Below, piece after piece: positions 1-11,497 of a stretch of 64,000 nt of DNA. The DNA comes from Glandiceps talaboti (lineage: Eukaryota > Hemichordata > Enteropneusta > Spengelidae), in assembly GCF_964340395.1 (NCBI RefSeq), contig NW_027554288.1, forward strand, positions 330,911 through 394,910, read 5' to 3'. The notes under the pieces were generated by a model. It made no database searches. It worked only from the letters and a program-made list of their open reading frames with translations, and was not told where the DNA came from. A program made the translations under genes and the position numbers. Position 1 is the stretch's first letter. Each line of letters opens with the position of its first letter.

Positions 1-2
1 AC

Positions 3-1241
3 ATTCCTCAAGCCATACTTGAGGGAGCAATTACACAATACGGTAAAATTGTCAGCCCAATGAAACCCATTCCACTCGGTTGCAAACTTGAACGGTTGCG
101 ACATGTAAAATCATTCCGTCGTCAGGTGCATATTATACCACACGAGGGAATTGAAAGTCAGGACTTACAAGGTATGTTTCACGTATCATTAGAAGGTAGA
201 ACATACAGAATATATCTTTCAACTGACGAACCAAGATGTTTCAAATGCAACATGGTTGGGCATTTCCAACGCCAATGCCCAAACACAACCAATGACACCC
301 GACAGGAGAACATCGAAAATAACGAGACGCAAACCAACAATAACGACGAAACAAATGTAAATACCACTCAAAGAACACCTGAAAGACAAAATGCAAACGA
401 AGACACGGGTAAAGACACACCTGATAACACAACTATACACATGGACGATGAAACTGACAATACAACAGATGACGTACCGATCGACGAAACAGACAACTCA
501 GCCAGTACAAAGACAAAGGAGAAGATTACTACTATACAAATAGAACGTGAAAACGACACACAACAAATGAACGAAACCGATACTGTTGGTACTGACAATA
601 TACAAACAGAAATCAAAGACAACGATATCCAACAAAATGACAGCAACACTACTCCAAAACTTCCGAATACTAAGTCAAACAATGTCGATTCTAATGAAGA
701 AGAGAGGGTACGAACCCCTCCTTCACCCTCCTCCAGCGCTCCCTCAATCCCTTCGGACATTGCGTCCTCCTCTTCCTCAGCCACACCACCAATTTCAATT
801 GACCTTTCTGGGCGATTGTTACAAAGTGGAGAGGCATCAAACGACCTAGACTATAATTCGGATTCACAAGACCTTTTTATAGTACCAGAAACCCAAATGT
901 CACAAACTGAGCCAAACTTTAATTATGTCAATGAAGACACCAACGAAGATGAGATAGAATCCATCTCATCGGAAATGTCAGATGTGTCCCTATTAAATGA
1001 AAGTCAACAAGGACCATCTACAGACTCTATCAGACAATTTCTAAGTGAAACCATGCACTCAAAAAAAATCATAGAAAAATGCAAACAGTTCTGTCCAAAC
1101 CTCAAAATCTTGACCCACGCTTTCAAACATTACCGTTCAACGCAAGCACTCACTACATCGCAAAAAGCTAGAATACACAAAATTAGAACAAAGGTACTAC
1201 ACTACATCAAGACAACCGGATATAAAACTAAGAACAACTGA
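3..1241 (+). CDS. LINE ORF1 protein, zinc-knuckle RNA-binding (5' partial)
   Basis: The frame is open from the window edge, so the ATG at 60 is probably internal. The upstream residues (ending in QYGKIVSP before that Met) are in frame and resemble the end of an RRM-like fold. A single CX2CX4HX4C knuckle, CFKCNMVGHFQRQC, is encoded at 237-278. After it comes a long Asn/Thr/Asp/Gln-rich low-complexity stretch and a Ser/Pro-rich patch. A basic C-terminus with HKIRTKVLHYIKTTGYK ends at the TGA. ORF1 proteins of this type package LINE RNA as a ribonucleoprotein. ORF2 begins 27 bases after the stop, in a different frame. The true N-terminus lies left of the window. Confidence 0.8.
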   Translation: MPQAILEGAITQYGKIVSPMKPIPLGCKLERLRHVKSFRRQVHIIPHEGIESQDLQGMFHVSLEGRTYRIYLSTDEPRCFKCNMVGHFQRQCPNTTNDTRQENIENNETQTNNNDETNVNTTQRTPERQNANEDTGKDTPDNTTIHMDDETDNTTDDVPIDETDNSASTKTKEKITTIQIERENDTQQMNETDTVGTDNIQTEIKDNDIQQNDSNTTPKLPNTKSNNVDSNEEERVRTPPSPSSSAPSIPSDIASSSSSATPPISIDLSGRLLQSGEASNDLDYNSDSQDLFIVPETQMSQTEPNFNYVNEDTNEDEIESISSEMSDVSLLNESQQGPSTDSIRQFLSETMHSKKIIEKCKQFCPNLKILTHAFKHYRSTQALTTSQKARIHKIRTKVLHYIKTTGYKTKNN

Positions 1242-1267
1242 ACACATTAAAATTCACTACACACAAC

Positions 1268-2077
1268 ATGGATACACAACGATATCTATTTTTATTGTTA
1301 GCCATTATGACAGGCTTAACATGTACAACACTCAACGTTAGAGGTTGTCGCGACTCCTTTAAAAGATACCAGGTGTTCGAATATTTGAAAAATAACTCAC
1401 GGGCAGATTTCCATTTACTTCAGGAAACACACACAACCCCCACTGACGAAACAACTTGGCAACTAGTTTGGCGAGGCAGAGGCCTATTTTCCCATGGTTC
1501 GGTCAACCGCGGCGGTATCTCAATTTTGTTTTCTCCAAATACTAAAGTTAATATTCTAACCAAACGTGATCTCCTTCCAGGCCACCTTCTCTCTACCAAT
1601 TTAATGATAAATGACCTCCGTATTCATATAATAAACATTTACGCACCAACTGACGCAACTGAACGCCTGGAGTGTTTTACAATCCTTGAACAACATTTAA
1701 TTTCCATTAAAGACTCTGACGACCCAATCTACTTGGGAGGGGACTTCAATTGTACAACTGACCCCCGGATAGATCGTAACCGGGGGTCCGAGCCAGATAT
1801 CAGAACGTCAAACTTCCTCACAAATTTAACCCGGCGCTTTAAACTTGTTGACGCATGGAGAAACCAACATCCAGCATCACTTAACTATACATGGCATCGC
1901 GATCACGACAATGCGCATGCGCGACTTGACAACATTTTTGTTAATAAACATTATATCAACCGTATCAAAAAGTGTTCAATCCTGAACTCCTCCTTGGCCT
2001 TTTTCGGACCACTCACTTGTCACCCTTTCAGTATCCCTAAGAAGTGTCAAAAATCGGAACCCAGTTTGGACCCTTAA
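1268..2077 (+). pseudogene. LINE ORF2 N-terminal part: AP-like endonuclease, frameshifted at its end
   Basis: Endonuclease motifs appear in order: LNVRG (metal-binding Asn), LQETH (Glu), IINIYAPT, GGDFNC (catalytic Asp/Asn) and ARLDNIF. The expected SDH-type motif should follow at about 2015-2023. Here the frame reads TCH, so the Asp is lost, and an extra C in a run of Cs near 2023-2025 shifts the frame. The last ~18 residues before the stop at 2075-2077 are out-of-frame tail. The endonuclease nicks target DNA to prime reverse transcription. Start choice: the ATG at 1268 is the first after ORF1. A later ATG at 1307 lies closer to the conserved LNVRG. Confidence 0.8.
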
Positions 2078-5000
2078 TACCTCTATCCTTGAGGAGGAAA
2101 ACTACAAGGGGATTATTTTTAATTTCTGGAAATACTGGGATAAACAGAAGGACAGTTATCCAAATCTTCAACTTTGGTGGGACATTGGAAAACAAAAAAT
2201 CAAGCAACTCAGCCAACAATACTGTAATAATAAAGTGAACCAAAACAAAACCGACAAACATAACCTTGAAAGCGAAATAGCTGCTCTTGAAAGTCAGCTC
2301 AGTAACCATGGCTACAACTCAGCCGTTGAAAAAGTATATCAGGAGAAAAAGACTCTGCTCACCAATTTGACTAATCAGGAAAACAAACACGCAGGTATTC
2401 GGAACAGACACAAATATCTTAATAACTCAGATGCTCCTGACAATGTTATATACAAACTTAACGAACAAAAGAGAACAAGAAAATCTATCATCCAACTTCA
2501 AAACGGAAATGACAATACAATAACTGAAGATCCGACCAAAATCAGAAAAACGATTCGTCAATTTTACGAAAAACTTTACACCCCCGAACCCACTGATCTG
2601 ACTTCTACCTCTGAAATTCTTAATAACCTTCCTCAAATTAACGAATTTGACCGCGATTTCCTTGACAGTGAAATTACACTCGAAGAAATGACAAACGCAT
2701 TAAAACTTCTCCCGAACGACCGCACACCTGGCATTGATGGTATCCCAAACGAGTTTTATAAAACCTTTTGGTCAGTACTTGGAAACGATTACCATGAAGT
2801 TATGATGGCATCAATAAATCAAGGCATCCTACCAAACTCGTGTAAGCGTGCCGTGACTACGCTCATTCCTAAAACAGGCAATACAAATTTACTGAAAAAC
2901 TGGCGTCCCATAAGTCTTCTCTGCAGTGACTACAAAATACTGACAAAGACACTCTCTCTCCGTCTCAGGAACGTGATAAGTTCTATCATCCATCATGACC
3001 AAAGTTGTAGTATCCCTACCCGTCAAATTCATGACAACATTTCTCTGTTACGCGACAGTATCACCATGGCCAATGAAAACAACATCCCACTTAGTATACT
3101 GGCACTTGACCAAGAAAAGGCCTTTGACCGTGTCAATCATCTATATCTTTTTGACACTTTACGCTCGTTCGGTTTTGGAAATAAATTTGTTGACTTGATT
3201 CATTTAATCTATAACGAAGCACAATCTTTAATTCGAGTGAACGATACCCTAACTTCGCCAATTGATTTTGCCAGGGGAATTAGACAAGGCTGTTCACTTT
3301 CTGGGCAACTTTACGTCATTGCCATTGAACCCCTTCTACACCACATCAGAACTAAGAGTAAAATAACAGGTTTAGACATTCCAAACTCACACAACAACAA
3401 ATGTAAACTTTCTGCATACGCAGACGATGTCGAGGTTTTTATTACTCGCGACGAAGACTTAAATGAACTCAATCACTCACTAGTTATTTACCAACAAGCA
3501 TCCAATGCCAAGATCAACTTCAGTAAATCAAAGGGTTTGTGGTGCGGCTCCTGGCGTGAACGTCACGATAACCCCCTTAACATCGAGTGGAACAACAAAG
3601 GCCTGAAACTCCTTGGTATTTTACTTGGCAATACTGAATCGTACATCGACGAGAATTGGAAACATCTCACTCAAAAAATTGAAAACAAACTTGAAAACTG
3701 GTCTCACTTTGCCCCTAAAATGTCCTATAGGGCGCGCGCTATAATTATCAACCAGTTAATCGCATCCAAAACACTTTTCCCTCTCACTGCTCTTACTCCG
3801 CCCGAATACACTATCACATATCTCCAACGCTTATTTCTCAACTTTTTTTGGAACGGAAAACATTGGATATCATCTGACACATTGTACCTCCCACTTGATA
3901 AAGGCGGCCAAAACTTGATTCACTTACAAAGTAGAATAACTGCACTTCGCATCCAATTGATTCAACGCTATCTTTATTTAGACTCTAAACACCCTTTTTT
4001 CCAAATGATTGATTTTTACCTCAGTAAAGTTGGGAATTTAGGATACACCAAGGGACTCCTTACTACTGAACTGAGCATGAATCTCAACAATATGCCTCCC
4101 TTCTACATCGATCTTCTCAAGCGTTGGAGAAACACTAAAAAAATCCGTAAGCTTGACAAAACGAACATCTTCGAAATTCTCAACGAACCACTCTTTTGTA
4201 ATCACCATATTCTCCATCCATTCAGAAAAGAGCCATTTAGACTTGAACATTTGATTTCTGCTGGACTGACAAAAATCCGAGATCGTCTCAACGCTGACCA
4301 CAAAGCCTTACTTACGGTACCTGATATTACTGATAGAATCAATATTCGCTCCCAACGCATCCTTCAACTTACCCTGGATACAATCCACAAAGCCATCCCC
4401 ACAGATTGGATGAACACAATCAACAAGTACTTACATAGTAGAAATGTGAACATGATTGAAAATACACACTACAGCTTTGAACTCCACGTCTCCGATGACC
4501 TCAACTTTCCTTTATACAAATTCGAAAAGGGGGCCATCTACAAACACTTAATACAGGCACAGCACATAAACCGGTCACCCGAAGGGTTAGATACAGTCTG
4601 GCGCGATGTCCTTAATATTCCCGACAATAGTAAACCGAACTTCAAAGCCTGTTACTCACCTCTTGTCACATTATACGAAGGCGACCTTCTTTGGCGCATC
4701 ATGCACGGTGCATATGAGAGTGAAAATTTCCTAACTGAAATCGGCGTGAGTCGAGAAAGAAATTGTCTATTCTGTTCGGAAAAAGACTCGCTTCTACACA
4801 TTTTCTTTGAATGTCACCACATCCAACCCCTCTTAGCCTTCCTCAATTCACTCAAGAGAACATTCTCAACAAAACCCAAAATACCACCCTGGTGGTTCAT
4901 TCTGAACCCGCCTAAAAAGTCAAATAAGTTCAACTCGAAACGAGAACGGGATCTTTTCATTTATTTAATCTGTCGAAACAAACGCGAAAACATCCCGTAT

Positions 5001-5165
5001 ACTGATCCAAAAACAATCTTCAAAGATAAAATCGCCACCCGTCTAAAAATTGAATTTGCATACTTCAACCTCGTTCGCCAGCTTGATAGATTTTCCGACA
5101 CTTGGTCACAGAACGAAATTCTCTGCAAACTTTCACCAACGAATGAATTAGAAATACTGATTTAA
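2025..5165 (+). CDS. LINE ORF2 reverse transcriptase and C-terminal domain
   Basis: This frame is open from about 2010 and continues the endonuclease after a one-base insertion near 2024. An ATG at 2235 is only internal. RT landmarks: DRTPGIDGIPNEFY (motif 1), WRPISLLCSDYKI (motif 2), LALDQEKAFD (motif A, Asp codon 3108-3110), GIRQGCSLSG (motif B) and YADD (motif C, 3417-3428). A thumb region with LKLLGILLGN follows. Near the C-terminus is CLFCSEKDSLLHIFFEC, a CX2CX7HX4C zinc motif typical of L1/Tx1 ORF2 tails. All RT catalytic aspartates are intact. The protein copies LINE RNA at the nicked target. The ORF ends at TAA 5163-5165. Confidence 0.9.
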   Translation, partial: LSVSLRSVKNRNPVWTLNTSILEEENYKGIIFNFWKYWDKQKDSYPNLQLWWDIGKQKIKQLSQQYCNNKVNQNKTDKHNLESEIAALESQLSNHGYNSAVEKVYQEKKTLLTNLTNQENKHAGIRNRHKYLNNSDAPDNVIYKLNEQKRTRKSIIQLQNGNDNTITEDPTKIRKTIRQFYEKLYTPEPTDLTSTSEILNNLPQINEFDRDFLDSEITLEEMTNALKLLPNDRTPGIDGIPNEFYKTFWSVLGNDYHEVMMASINQGILPNSCKRAVTTLIPKTGNTNLLKNWRPISLLCSDYKILTKTLSLRLRNVISSIIHHDQSCSIPTRQIHDNISLLRDSITMANENNIPLSILALDQEKAFDRVNHLYLFDTLRSFGFGNKFVDLIHLIYNEAQSLIRVNDTLTSPIDFARGIRQGCSLSGQLYVIAIEPLLHHIRTKSKITGLDIPNSHNNKCKLSAYADDVEVFITRDEDLNELNHSLVIYQQASNAKINFSKSKGLWCGSWRERHDNPLNIEWNNKGLKLLGILLGNTESYIDENWKHLTQKIENKLENWSHFAPKMSYRARAIIINQLIASKTLFPLTALTPPEYTITYLQRLFLNFFWNGKHWISSDTLYLPLDKGGQNLIHLQSRITALRIQLIQRYLYLDSKHPFFQMIDFYLSKVGNLGYTKGLLTTELSMNLNNMPPFYIDLLKRWRNTKKIRKLDKTNIFEILNEPLFCNHHILHPFRKEPFRLEHLISAGLTKIRDRLNADHKALLTVPDITDRINIRSQRILQLTLDTIHKAIPTDWMNTINKYLHSRNVNMIENTHYSFELHVSDDLNFPLYKFEKGAIYKHLIQAQHINRSPEGLDTVWRDVLNIPDNSKPNFKACYSPLVTLYEGDLLWRIMHGAYESENFLTEIGVSRERNCLFCSEKDSLLHIFFECHHIQPLLAFLNSLKRTFSTKPKIPPWWFILNPPKKSNKFNSKRERDLFIYLICRNKRENIPYTDPKTIFKDKIATRLKIEFAYFNLVRQLDRFSDTWSQNEILCKLSPTNELEILI

Positions 5166-5772
5166 CTTTATCGTGCCTGATTGCTTTCTCCTCAGCGTGC
5201 CTGTAAATATTGCTACTGCACGCTGAAATGTTTTCCTTTCCCATATTTTATCAATAAAGCTTCCACATTTTGTGTCCGTGTCCTTTACTGACTCCTTTGC
5301 CCTTGTACTCGCACACAGAATACCAACATTTTGTTAGTTCAATGGTCGTTGTCGAGCTCCCGTTTTGGGCAGCGTACTCTTTGCGTGTTCTCCGTCCTTG
5401 GAGTTCGGCGGTGAGCTCGATGGAGGACATACAAACACATTAACCACTTTCTAGCAACCTTGCTATTTCCCGTTAGGTCTGACTGTTATACTGAAAGACT
5501 GAAACAGCCAGCCTGATGAATAGACATGGAACCAACTCTTGTAACATCCGGAGGCTGATAATGCAGCTGCGACTTATACCAGTTGAAAATCAATTTCCAC
5601 GACTGAATCACCATTTGTTCTTGTTGAATGTCAAATCTTGTATAAATTTTTACCAATATTCTCAAATGTTAAACTTCAATTTCATTCTCTACCTCTACTG
5701 TTATGTCAATATTTTAAAACATTGTAATAAAGTTCATTTTCAAAACTACTACTACTACTACTACTACTACTT
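5166..5772 (+). other. LINE 3' UTR with (CTA)n tail
   Basis: Noncoding. It holds AATAAA at about 5251, an inverted pair TCGAGCTC / GAGCTCGA (near 5350 and 5413) enclosing roughly 55 bases, a second AATAAA near 5727, and a CTA trinucleotide run at 5746-5772. LINE 3' stem-loops and microsatellite tails are known features used in RT recognition. Assigning all 600 bases to the LINE is an inference. Confidence 0.55.
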
Positions 5773-5802
5773 CTGAAGTCTGAAAACCGTTATATATTAC
5801 AG

Positions 5803-5922
5803 TGCAAGGATACCCACTACGTGGAAAGTTACAACAATGTATGCCTAGTCTACCAGGACAAGAGGATATCATACGGCGATCATCGATACCGAGTAAGAAG
5901 CGAGATGGCTTGTTTAGACTGG
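5803..5922 (+). CDS. Internal coding exon of an unnamed protein (penultimate exon)
   Basis: Acceptor TATATATTACAG ends at 5802 and donor GG|GTAGGT starts at 5923. The 120 bases between are exactly 40 open codons, starting CKDTHYVESYNN and ending MACLDW. The next candidate exon at 6727 begins with NENVDRSATSR, giving LDW-NENVDR across a phase-0 junction. From memory this resembles the conserved LDWNE(H)V(D/N)R stretch of a widespread, uncharacterised animal protein family often thought to derive from transposons. I cannot assign a function. Earlier exons must lie left of the window, so the LINE at 1-5772 would sit in the preceding intron, ending about 30 bp before this acceptor. Confidence 0.55.
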
Positions 5923-6113
5923 GTAGGTTTTTATGTGTAGCCTAATATTTAACTTCAAAGACTGTATTGTTGTATTAATTGTAATCTACACATGTATTTT
6001 ACAACTTTGCCCAACATGTTTCAATGCCAAGGTACCTGGTGCATTACGAAATGTTATGAGTGCAAGTGGTTAATTTACTAAACTGAGTACCTTTTACCTG
6101 ATTAATATTTGCC

Positions 6114-6153
<40 letters not shown>

Positions 6154-6726
6154 TATTCCCTGAATTGTAAAGAAAATAGCAATATAGACATTTATATTTA
6201 CAATGAAGAAAACAATGGGGAAAAGGAGAAAACAAAAAACAGTTGTCGAGCATCTAGTCAAGTCTGTACCCCAGTCTCTTTTGTTATATTACGTGAGCAT
6301 CTCATTCTTGGCAATCTGTTCGTTTGACAAACAACTACAAAAATTAAAACAACTCAACACACCAGAAATAAACTTCATACACATAAGTAACAGAAAATAA
6401 CAGCAATGTGTTCCCAACATATCAATAAGAGAGTTGTGCTCCGACAAATGCAATGCATCCCCAAAACTGAGTTTCTACTTGTTTCTTTTTTCTTTTTTCA
6501 CCATTGGATTCTTTGCAATGTGTCAACAGTTTTCTTGAGATCTCGATATGTCATTTTCTCCTGGTGGAAGATGGGAAGTTATCGCCATATTTTTTATTTT
6601 GATATCAAGATATTTTTTTTTTCATTTTCTGAATACAAAAGTGAACTCTTCATAACCTTTTATAAGTGTAAATCTCTGCGATCTATCAGCCACGTTAACT
6701 TTATTTTCACCCTACTTTATCTCCAG
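5923..6726 (+). other. Probable intron between the two exons
   Basis: AT-rich, with an (AAT)n microsatellite at about 6113-6150 and long T/C runs towards its 3' end. No other coding signal is convincing. Confidence 0.5.
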
Positions 6727-6879
6727 AATGAAAATGTCGATCGGTCGGCAACGTCAAGAACAACAGGGCAAAATGCCAGGCAACAGCGGCAACAAAGAGG
6801 ACATCGCAACCTCAAGAGGAAAACATCAGAATGGAAGCGAAAAGTATGGAGAGAGATGATGCGACAATTATTTATTTGA
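6727..6879 (+). CDS. Terminal coding exon, basic Gln/Arg-rich C-terminus
   Basis: The acceptor is a pyrimidine-rich run ending CTTTATCTCCAG at 6726. The exon reads 50 residues to TGA at 6877-6879, beginning NENVDRSATSR and ending WREMMRQLFI. The middle is rich in Gln, Arg and Lys (for example RQQRQQRGHRNLKRK). The poly(A) signal AATAAA at 6888-6893 follows the stop by nine bases, as expected for a 3' terminal exon. Phase 0 matches the exon ending at 5922. Another frame from the ATG at 6728 is also open for 43 codons, but it does not continue the LDWNEN-type junction, so I prefer this one. Confidence 0.5.
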   Translation, partial: NENVDRSATSRTTGQNARQQRQQRGHRNLKRKTSEWKRKVWREMMRQLFI

Positions 6880-6887
6880 AATTATCT

Positions 6888-6893
6888 AATAAA
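6888..6893 (+). terminator. Poly(A) signal AATAAA
   Basis: Canonical hexamer directly downstream of the stop at 6877-6879, in an AT-rich stretch. Confidence 0.45.
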
Positions 6894-6899
6894 AGAATT

Positions 6900-8609
<1,710 letters not shown>

Positions 8610-8858
8610 GTAATCGTAGATGACCGGAACTTTTAGCATTAGATCACGCCACCGTAAACAGTTCTCAACATGTAGCTCAGAAGCATGCGTTTACGATATT
8701 ATTGGATCGTAATGTGTTTTTTTCGACAAATACATTGCACAATGTCTTCGAATATGTATTTAGTCAAACTAAATGATTGGTAATTTATCAAACATGGAAA
8801 AACATTTAGTGTTTAGTGCAGCATAGCAATGTGAATACTCGAGTCCCGGGACAGGCCC

Positions 8859-8975
8859 AGTTACATGATGCAACTCATGAAGCAATTCGTCGCATGCGAC
8901 GAGGCTTGCAACTGCGACGGGAGCGCGTACACGATGCAACTAGCTAGTTGCATGGTGAGTCGCAAGAGCTAACTG
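8859..8975. mobile_element. Degenerate copy of a palindromic MITE
   Basis: Starts AGTTACATGATGCAACTCAT, close to the terminus of the element at 9397, and contains the same GCAATTCGTCGCATGCGAC-type palindromes and GCAACTAGCTAGTTGC. The right end is not clear. Confidence 0.4.
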
Positions 8976-9396
8976 TTGCACATGCGTAAATATATAAAGT
9001 TACAGGTCATCGAGGTCAAGTTTTCTAGCGGCAGGAATTTGGCAAAAATGCTATGAAATTGCTAACATTTACGAATAAAATGACTGAAAACTTGTTGAAG
9101 TATCGATAGTAAAACTCTATACAATTCGAAGTTCGTTTAGGGCGATGTTGATCTTTCCGATGTCGCTACTTGCATTCAAGTTGGAAATAAAATGATATTC
9201 AGCGGAAATCAAGCATTCATAGACATTGTATACTATTTATAAGTGGTAATCGTGGTGATAAATCGAAATTATATCAAAAATACTTGCCGAAATAGAATAT
9301 AATTTTATTTATACTAAAAACATGGCGGCCATAACATTGAACGTCATTTGACACGTAGGTATATGTCAAAGGTTATTACTTGCGACGCGACGAAGT
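8976..9396. other. No gene seen
   Basis: AT-rich spacer between the two MITE copies. It contains AACATGGCGGCC near 9321, a YY1-like/Kozak-like string, with no supportable ORF behind it. Confidence 0.3.
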
Positions 9397-9588
9397 GGTT
9401 ACACGGTGCAACTCACGAAGCAACTCGAGAAGCAACTTGCGACGAGTCGCACGGAAACCGATATGTCGGTTTCCTTGCAACGCACCTTGCGACGTCGCAA
9501 GACCCTGCGACGAGGCGAGTACACGATGCAATTCGTCGCATGAGACGAATTGCATGGTGCGTTGCTAGTCGAGTTGCATCGTGTAACC
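9397..9588. mobile_element. Small palindromic MITE, 192 bp
   Basis: An 18-bp terminal inverted repeat, GGTTACACGGTGCAACTC at 9397-9414, matches the complement of 9571-9588 with one mismatch. The inside is GC-richer than its surroundings and built of smaller palindromes: GCAATTCGTC / GACGAATTGC at 9529-9553 and AACCGA / TCGGTT near 9460. No coding capacity. I could not define a target duplication. Confidence 0.6.
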
Positions 9589-9884
9589 GGGCTATACACA
9601 TTTTATAAGTTAAATAAACGCGCCGTATACATACCTGTATTCAACCCATTCAGTATATTTCAACCGGGTATGGTAAAACATTACAGTTAATCTCGGTAAT
9701 CCAATTCAAACTCCTTTGTTTTATTTCTTTTTGTCTTACGTCTTACCAGTATTTACCGAGAAAGATAGTGATTTTCAGCTTGGTCGTTAATTATTCAGGA
9801 TTACGTTAGGATTATGTGGTGTGGACGGAGAACGCATAAATACATGTAAATGAACCCGTGTGATAAACTTACCCCCCTTTAAGT

Positions 9885-10157
9885 TCAGTGTGTTAAGTTC
9901 ATCTGTGAAACGATTACTTTTTTTTCTCTGTATTTTTTGTCAATCGTAACCTGTTCTGCTATTTTTTTAACTAGCTGAACACGACTTAGGTCTGAGGAGG
10001 GAATGTTGTTTCTCCGTCGTCTTTCCCGTTCTCTCGCTAAATAAGACTCTCCCTTCCTTTGCTTCTTTCTATCTCTGTAAGCACGTTGATATTTGGCCTG
10101 AGACTTTGCCATGTTATCTAGAAGATATTGTAGTTCACTGTTATAAGACACTTTCAT
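9885..10157 (-). CDS. Small basic protein or first exon, bZIP-like charged helix
   Basis: ATG at 10157 (a second Met at 10112) opens 90 codons. From the second Met the protein starts MAKSQAKYQRAYRDRKKQRK, followed by a very basic stretch (ARERERRRR), then NIPSSDLSR and a Lys-rich end. This pattern, an AKxQRAYRxRKK block then a P(A/S)xxLS block, is familiar from uncharacterised, probably nucleic-acid-binding proteins in invertebrates and fish. That is recollection only. A donor-like GTAATC at 9912-9917 falls exactly on a codon boundary after 80 codons, so this may be an exon with the last ten codons intronic. The region upstream of the ATG (10.2-11.5 kb) holds a cluster of GTAACGTACATTT motifs. 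Confidence 0.4.
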   Translation of the reverse strand: MKVSYNSELQYLLDNMAKSQAKYQRAYRDRKKQRKGESYLARERERRRRNNIPSSDLSRVQLVKKIAEQVTIDKKYREKKVIVSQMNLTH

Positions 10158-10203
10158 TGTGTTTTACCTAGACACCAAGCAATGACGTGGATGATTTCGT
10201 GAA

Positions 10204-11497
10204 GTGTACGTTACCACTATTTGTAATGTCCGTTACCAATGTGTTATCAGTGATATAAGAATTAAGTAAATGGATCGGTATGATTTTATTAGTCAGTGGT
10301 ATAATAAAATCTTTACTGACAAAAAGAGTTGCAAATCAATTCACAGAAACGAGACTGTGACGTGGATAATTTGGAGTAACAAGATTTTAACTAAAATGAA
10401 TCCTGACAGAATATATATGTTGTATAAATTGCGCATGATATGATATTTAAAAATGAATGTAGTTATTTTCTTTCACCCAAGACTTTGTAATATAATCATT
10501 ATAGACAGTTATGAAAAATTATCCGTGGAAATTTATTTGAAAATAAACATAACATACACTTGTGAATGTAACATTATTTTGTCTGCAATGTACGTTACCT
10601 TTTGTAACGTACATTTCGCCTATTACAGATGCAAAATTCTATACTATGCCGAACAGCTGAGCCGACACTGATGGACTACAATGTAGACTTGAATATTATC
10701 TTCCAAAATATATACATCTTTGTCAGCAAGAATTTCTACTGCTGTTGCCATGAAAAAAAAACTTGCAACATACCACACAAGCGGTGAAAATGTGCGTCTG
10801 AATGGCGATATAAATTGAACACAGCCCTATTCTGCGTGGCTTGCTAGGAAATGGCAGACGACAGAAAACACGTGATATCCCTAGAATAAGTTTGTTTACG
10901 TTTTTTCTCCTTCAAATCGTGAACTCAGTAACGTACACTTCAGTAACGTACATTTTTTTCACATAAATATTCCACTCCAAATTGACCAGCAAGTGCTTGA
11001 CTATACTATTACTTTGTCAGCTTTTGTAAGCTTAACACCTCTATATGTCTATCTGTGCCTCTTACCCATTTTCTGATCGATAACAAATATATAGGGAGTA
11101 ACGTACATTTCCCTACAAAATTACTCTGCCACTTACATACCTTTGCAACGCATTGGCATTGCGAACTGTCAATGTATGACATTCTCAACATGTACCGCGA
11201 ATTCTTGGATATGTATCGAATATTTAGAGTCATATTTTGTATATATCAGGTACAAAATTATATGTCATCAGATGCTGTTGATTTTCGGTAACGCACATTT
11301 CGCGCGACCTAGGGACAACCACATTTCTGTATATAAAACATATATTTGAAACAATGTGGGAATCGCTTTCCATGATAAACAAGTTAGCATATTCGTGACC
11401 TTGTTTAAACAAACCGCTTAGGTTTCCTTCAATATTTCAGTACAATTTTCTTATCAATTCTCTAGTTACTTTGGCATCGGGACAGTAACGTACATTT
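10204..11497. promoter_or_regulatory. Cluster of nine GTAACGTACATTT-like motifs
   Basis: Matches to GTAACGTACATTT or its complement lie at 10204 (rc), 10226 (rc, variant), 10587 (rc), 10604, 10928, 10943, 11098, 11288 (variant) and 11485. The pair at 10587-10615 is a perfect 12-bp inverted repeat with a five-base loop. Some spacings are near 150-200 bp. The cluster lies upstream of the minus-strand ORF starting at 10157. Either a homotypic binding-site cluster or the remains of a dispersed repeat would explain it. No coding exon is supported here. Confidence 0.35.

Larger units (their letters stand above)
1..5772 (+). mobile_element. Tx1/L1-like non-LTR retrotransposon (LINE), 5' end outside window
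   Basis: Order on the plus strand: zinc-knuckle ORF1, ORF2 with AP-type endonuclease, reverse transcriptase and C-terminal CCHC motif, then a 3' UTR ending in a (CTA)n microsatellite at 5746-5772. ORF1 plus a long ORF2 with this endonuclease is the layout of the L1 supergroup. The stretch reading RQIHDNISLLRD before RT motif A recalls Tx1-clade elements. AATAAA lies near 5251 and a similar AATAAA near 5727, so either the body or a long 3' UTR ends there. Only one inactivating lesion is obvious in ORF2, near 2024, so the insertion is probably fairly young. Confidence 0.85.

Noticed and set aside
5341-5440. tRNA- or structured-RNA-like stretch in the LINE 3' UTR
   Set aside because: There is a GAGCTC inverted pair, but no cloverleaf, A/B boxes or GTTCRANNC motif could be placed.
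6406-6726. N-terminal two thirds of the 157-codon ORF ending at 6879
   Set aside because: Low-complexity, Phe/Ser-rich translation of T-rich intron sequence before a good acceptor. Only the part from 6727 is kept.
9348-9608. Overlapping 60-86-codon ORFs on both strands
   Set aside because: They lie inside the palindromic MITE. Open frames on both strands come from the nested GCAACTCG/CGACG palindromes.
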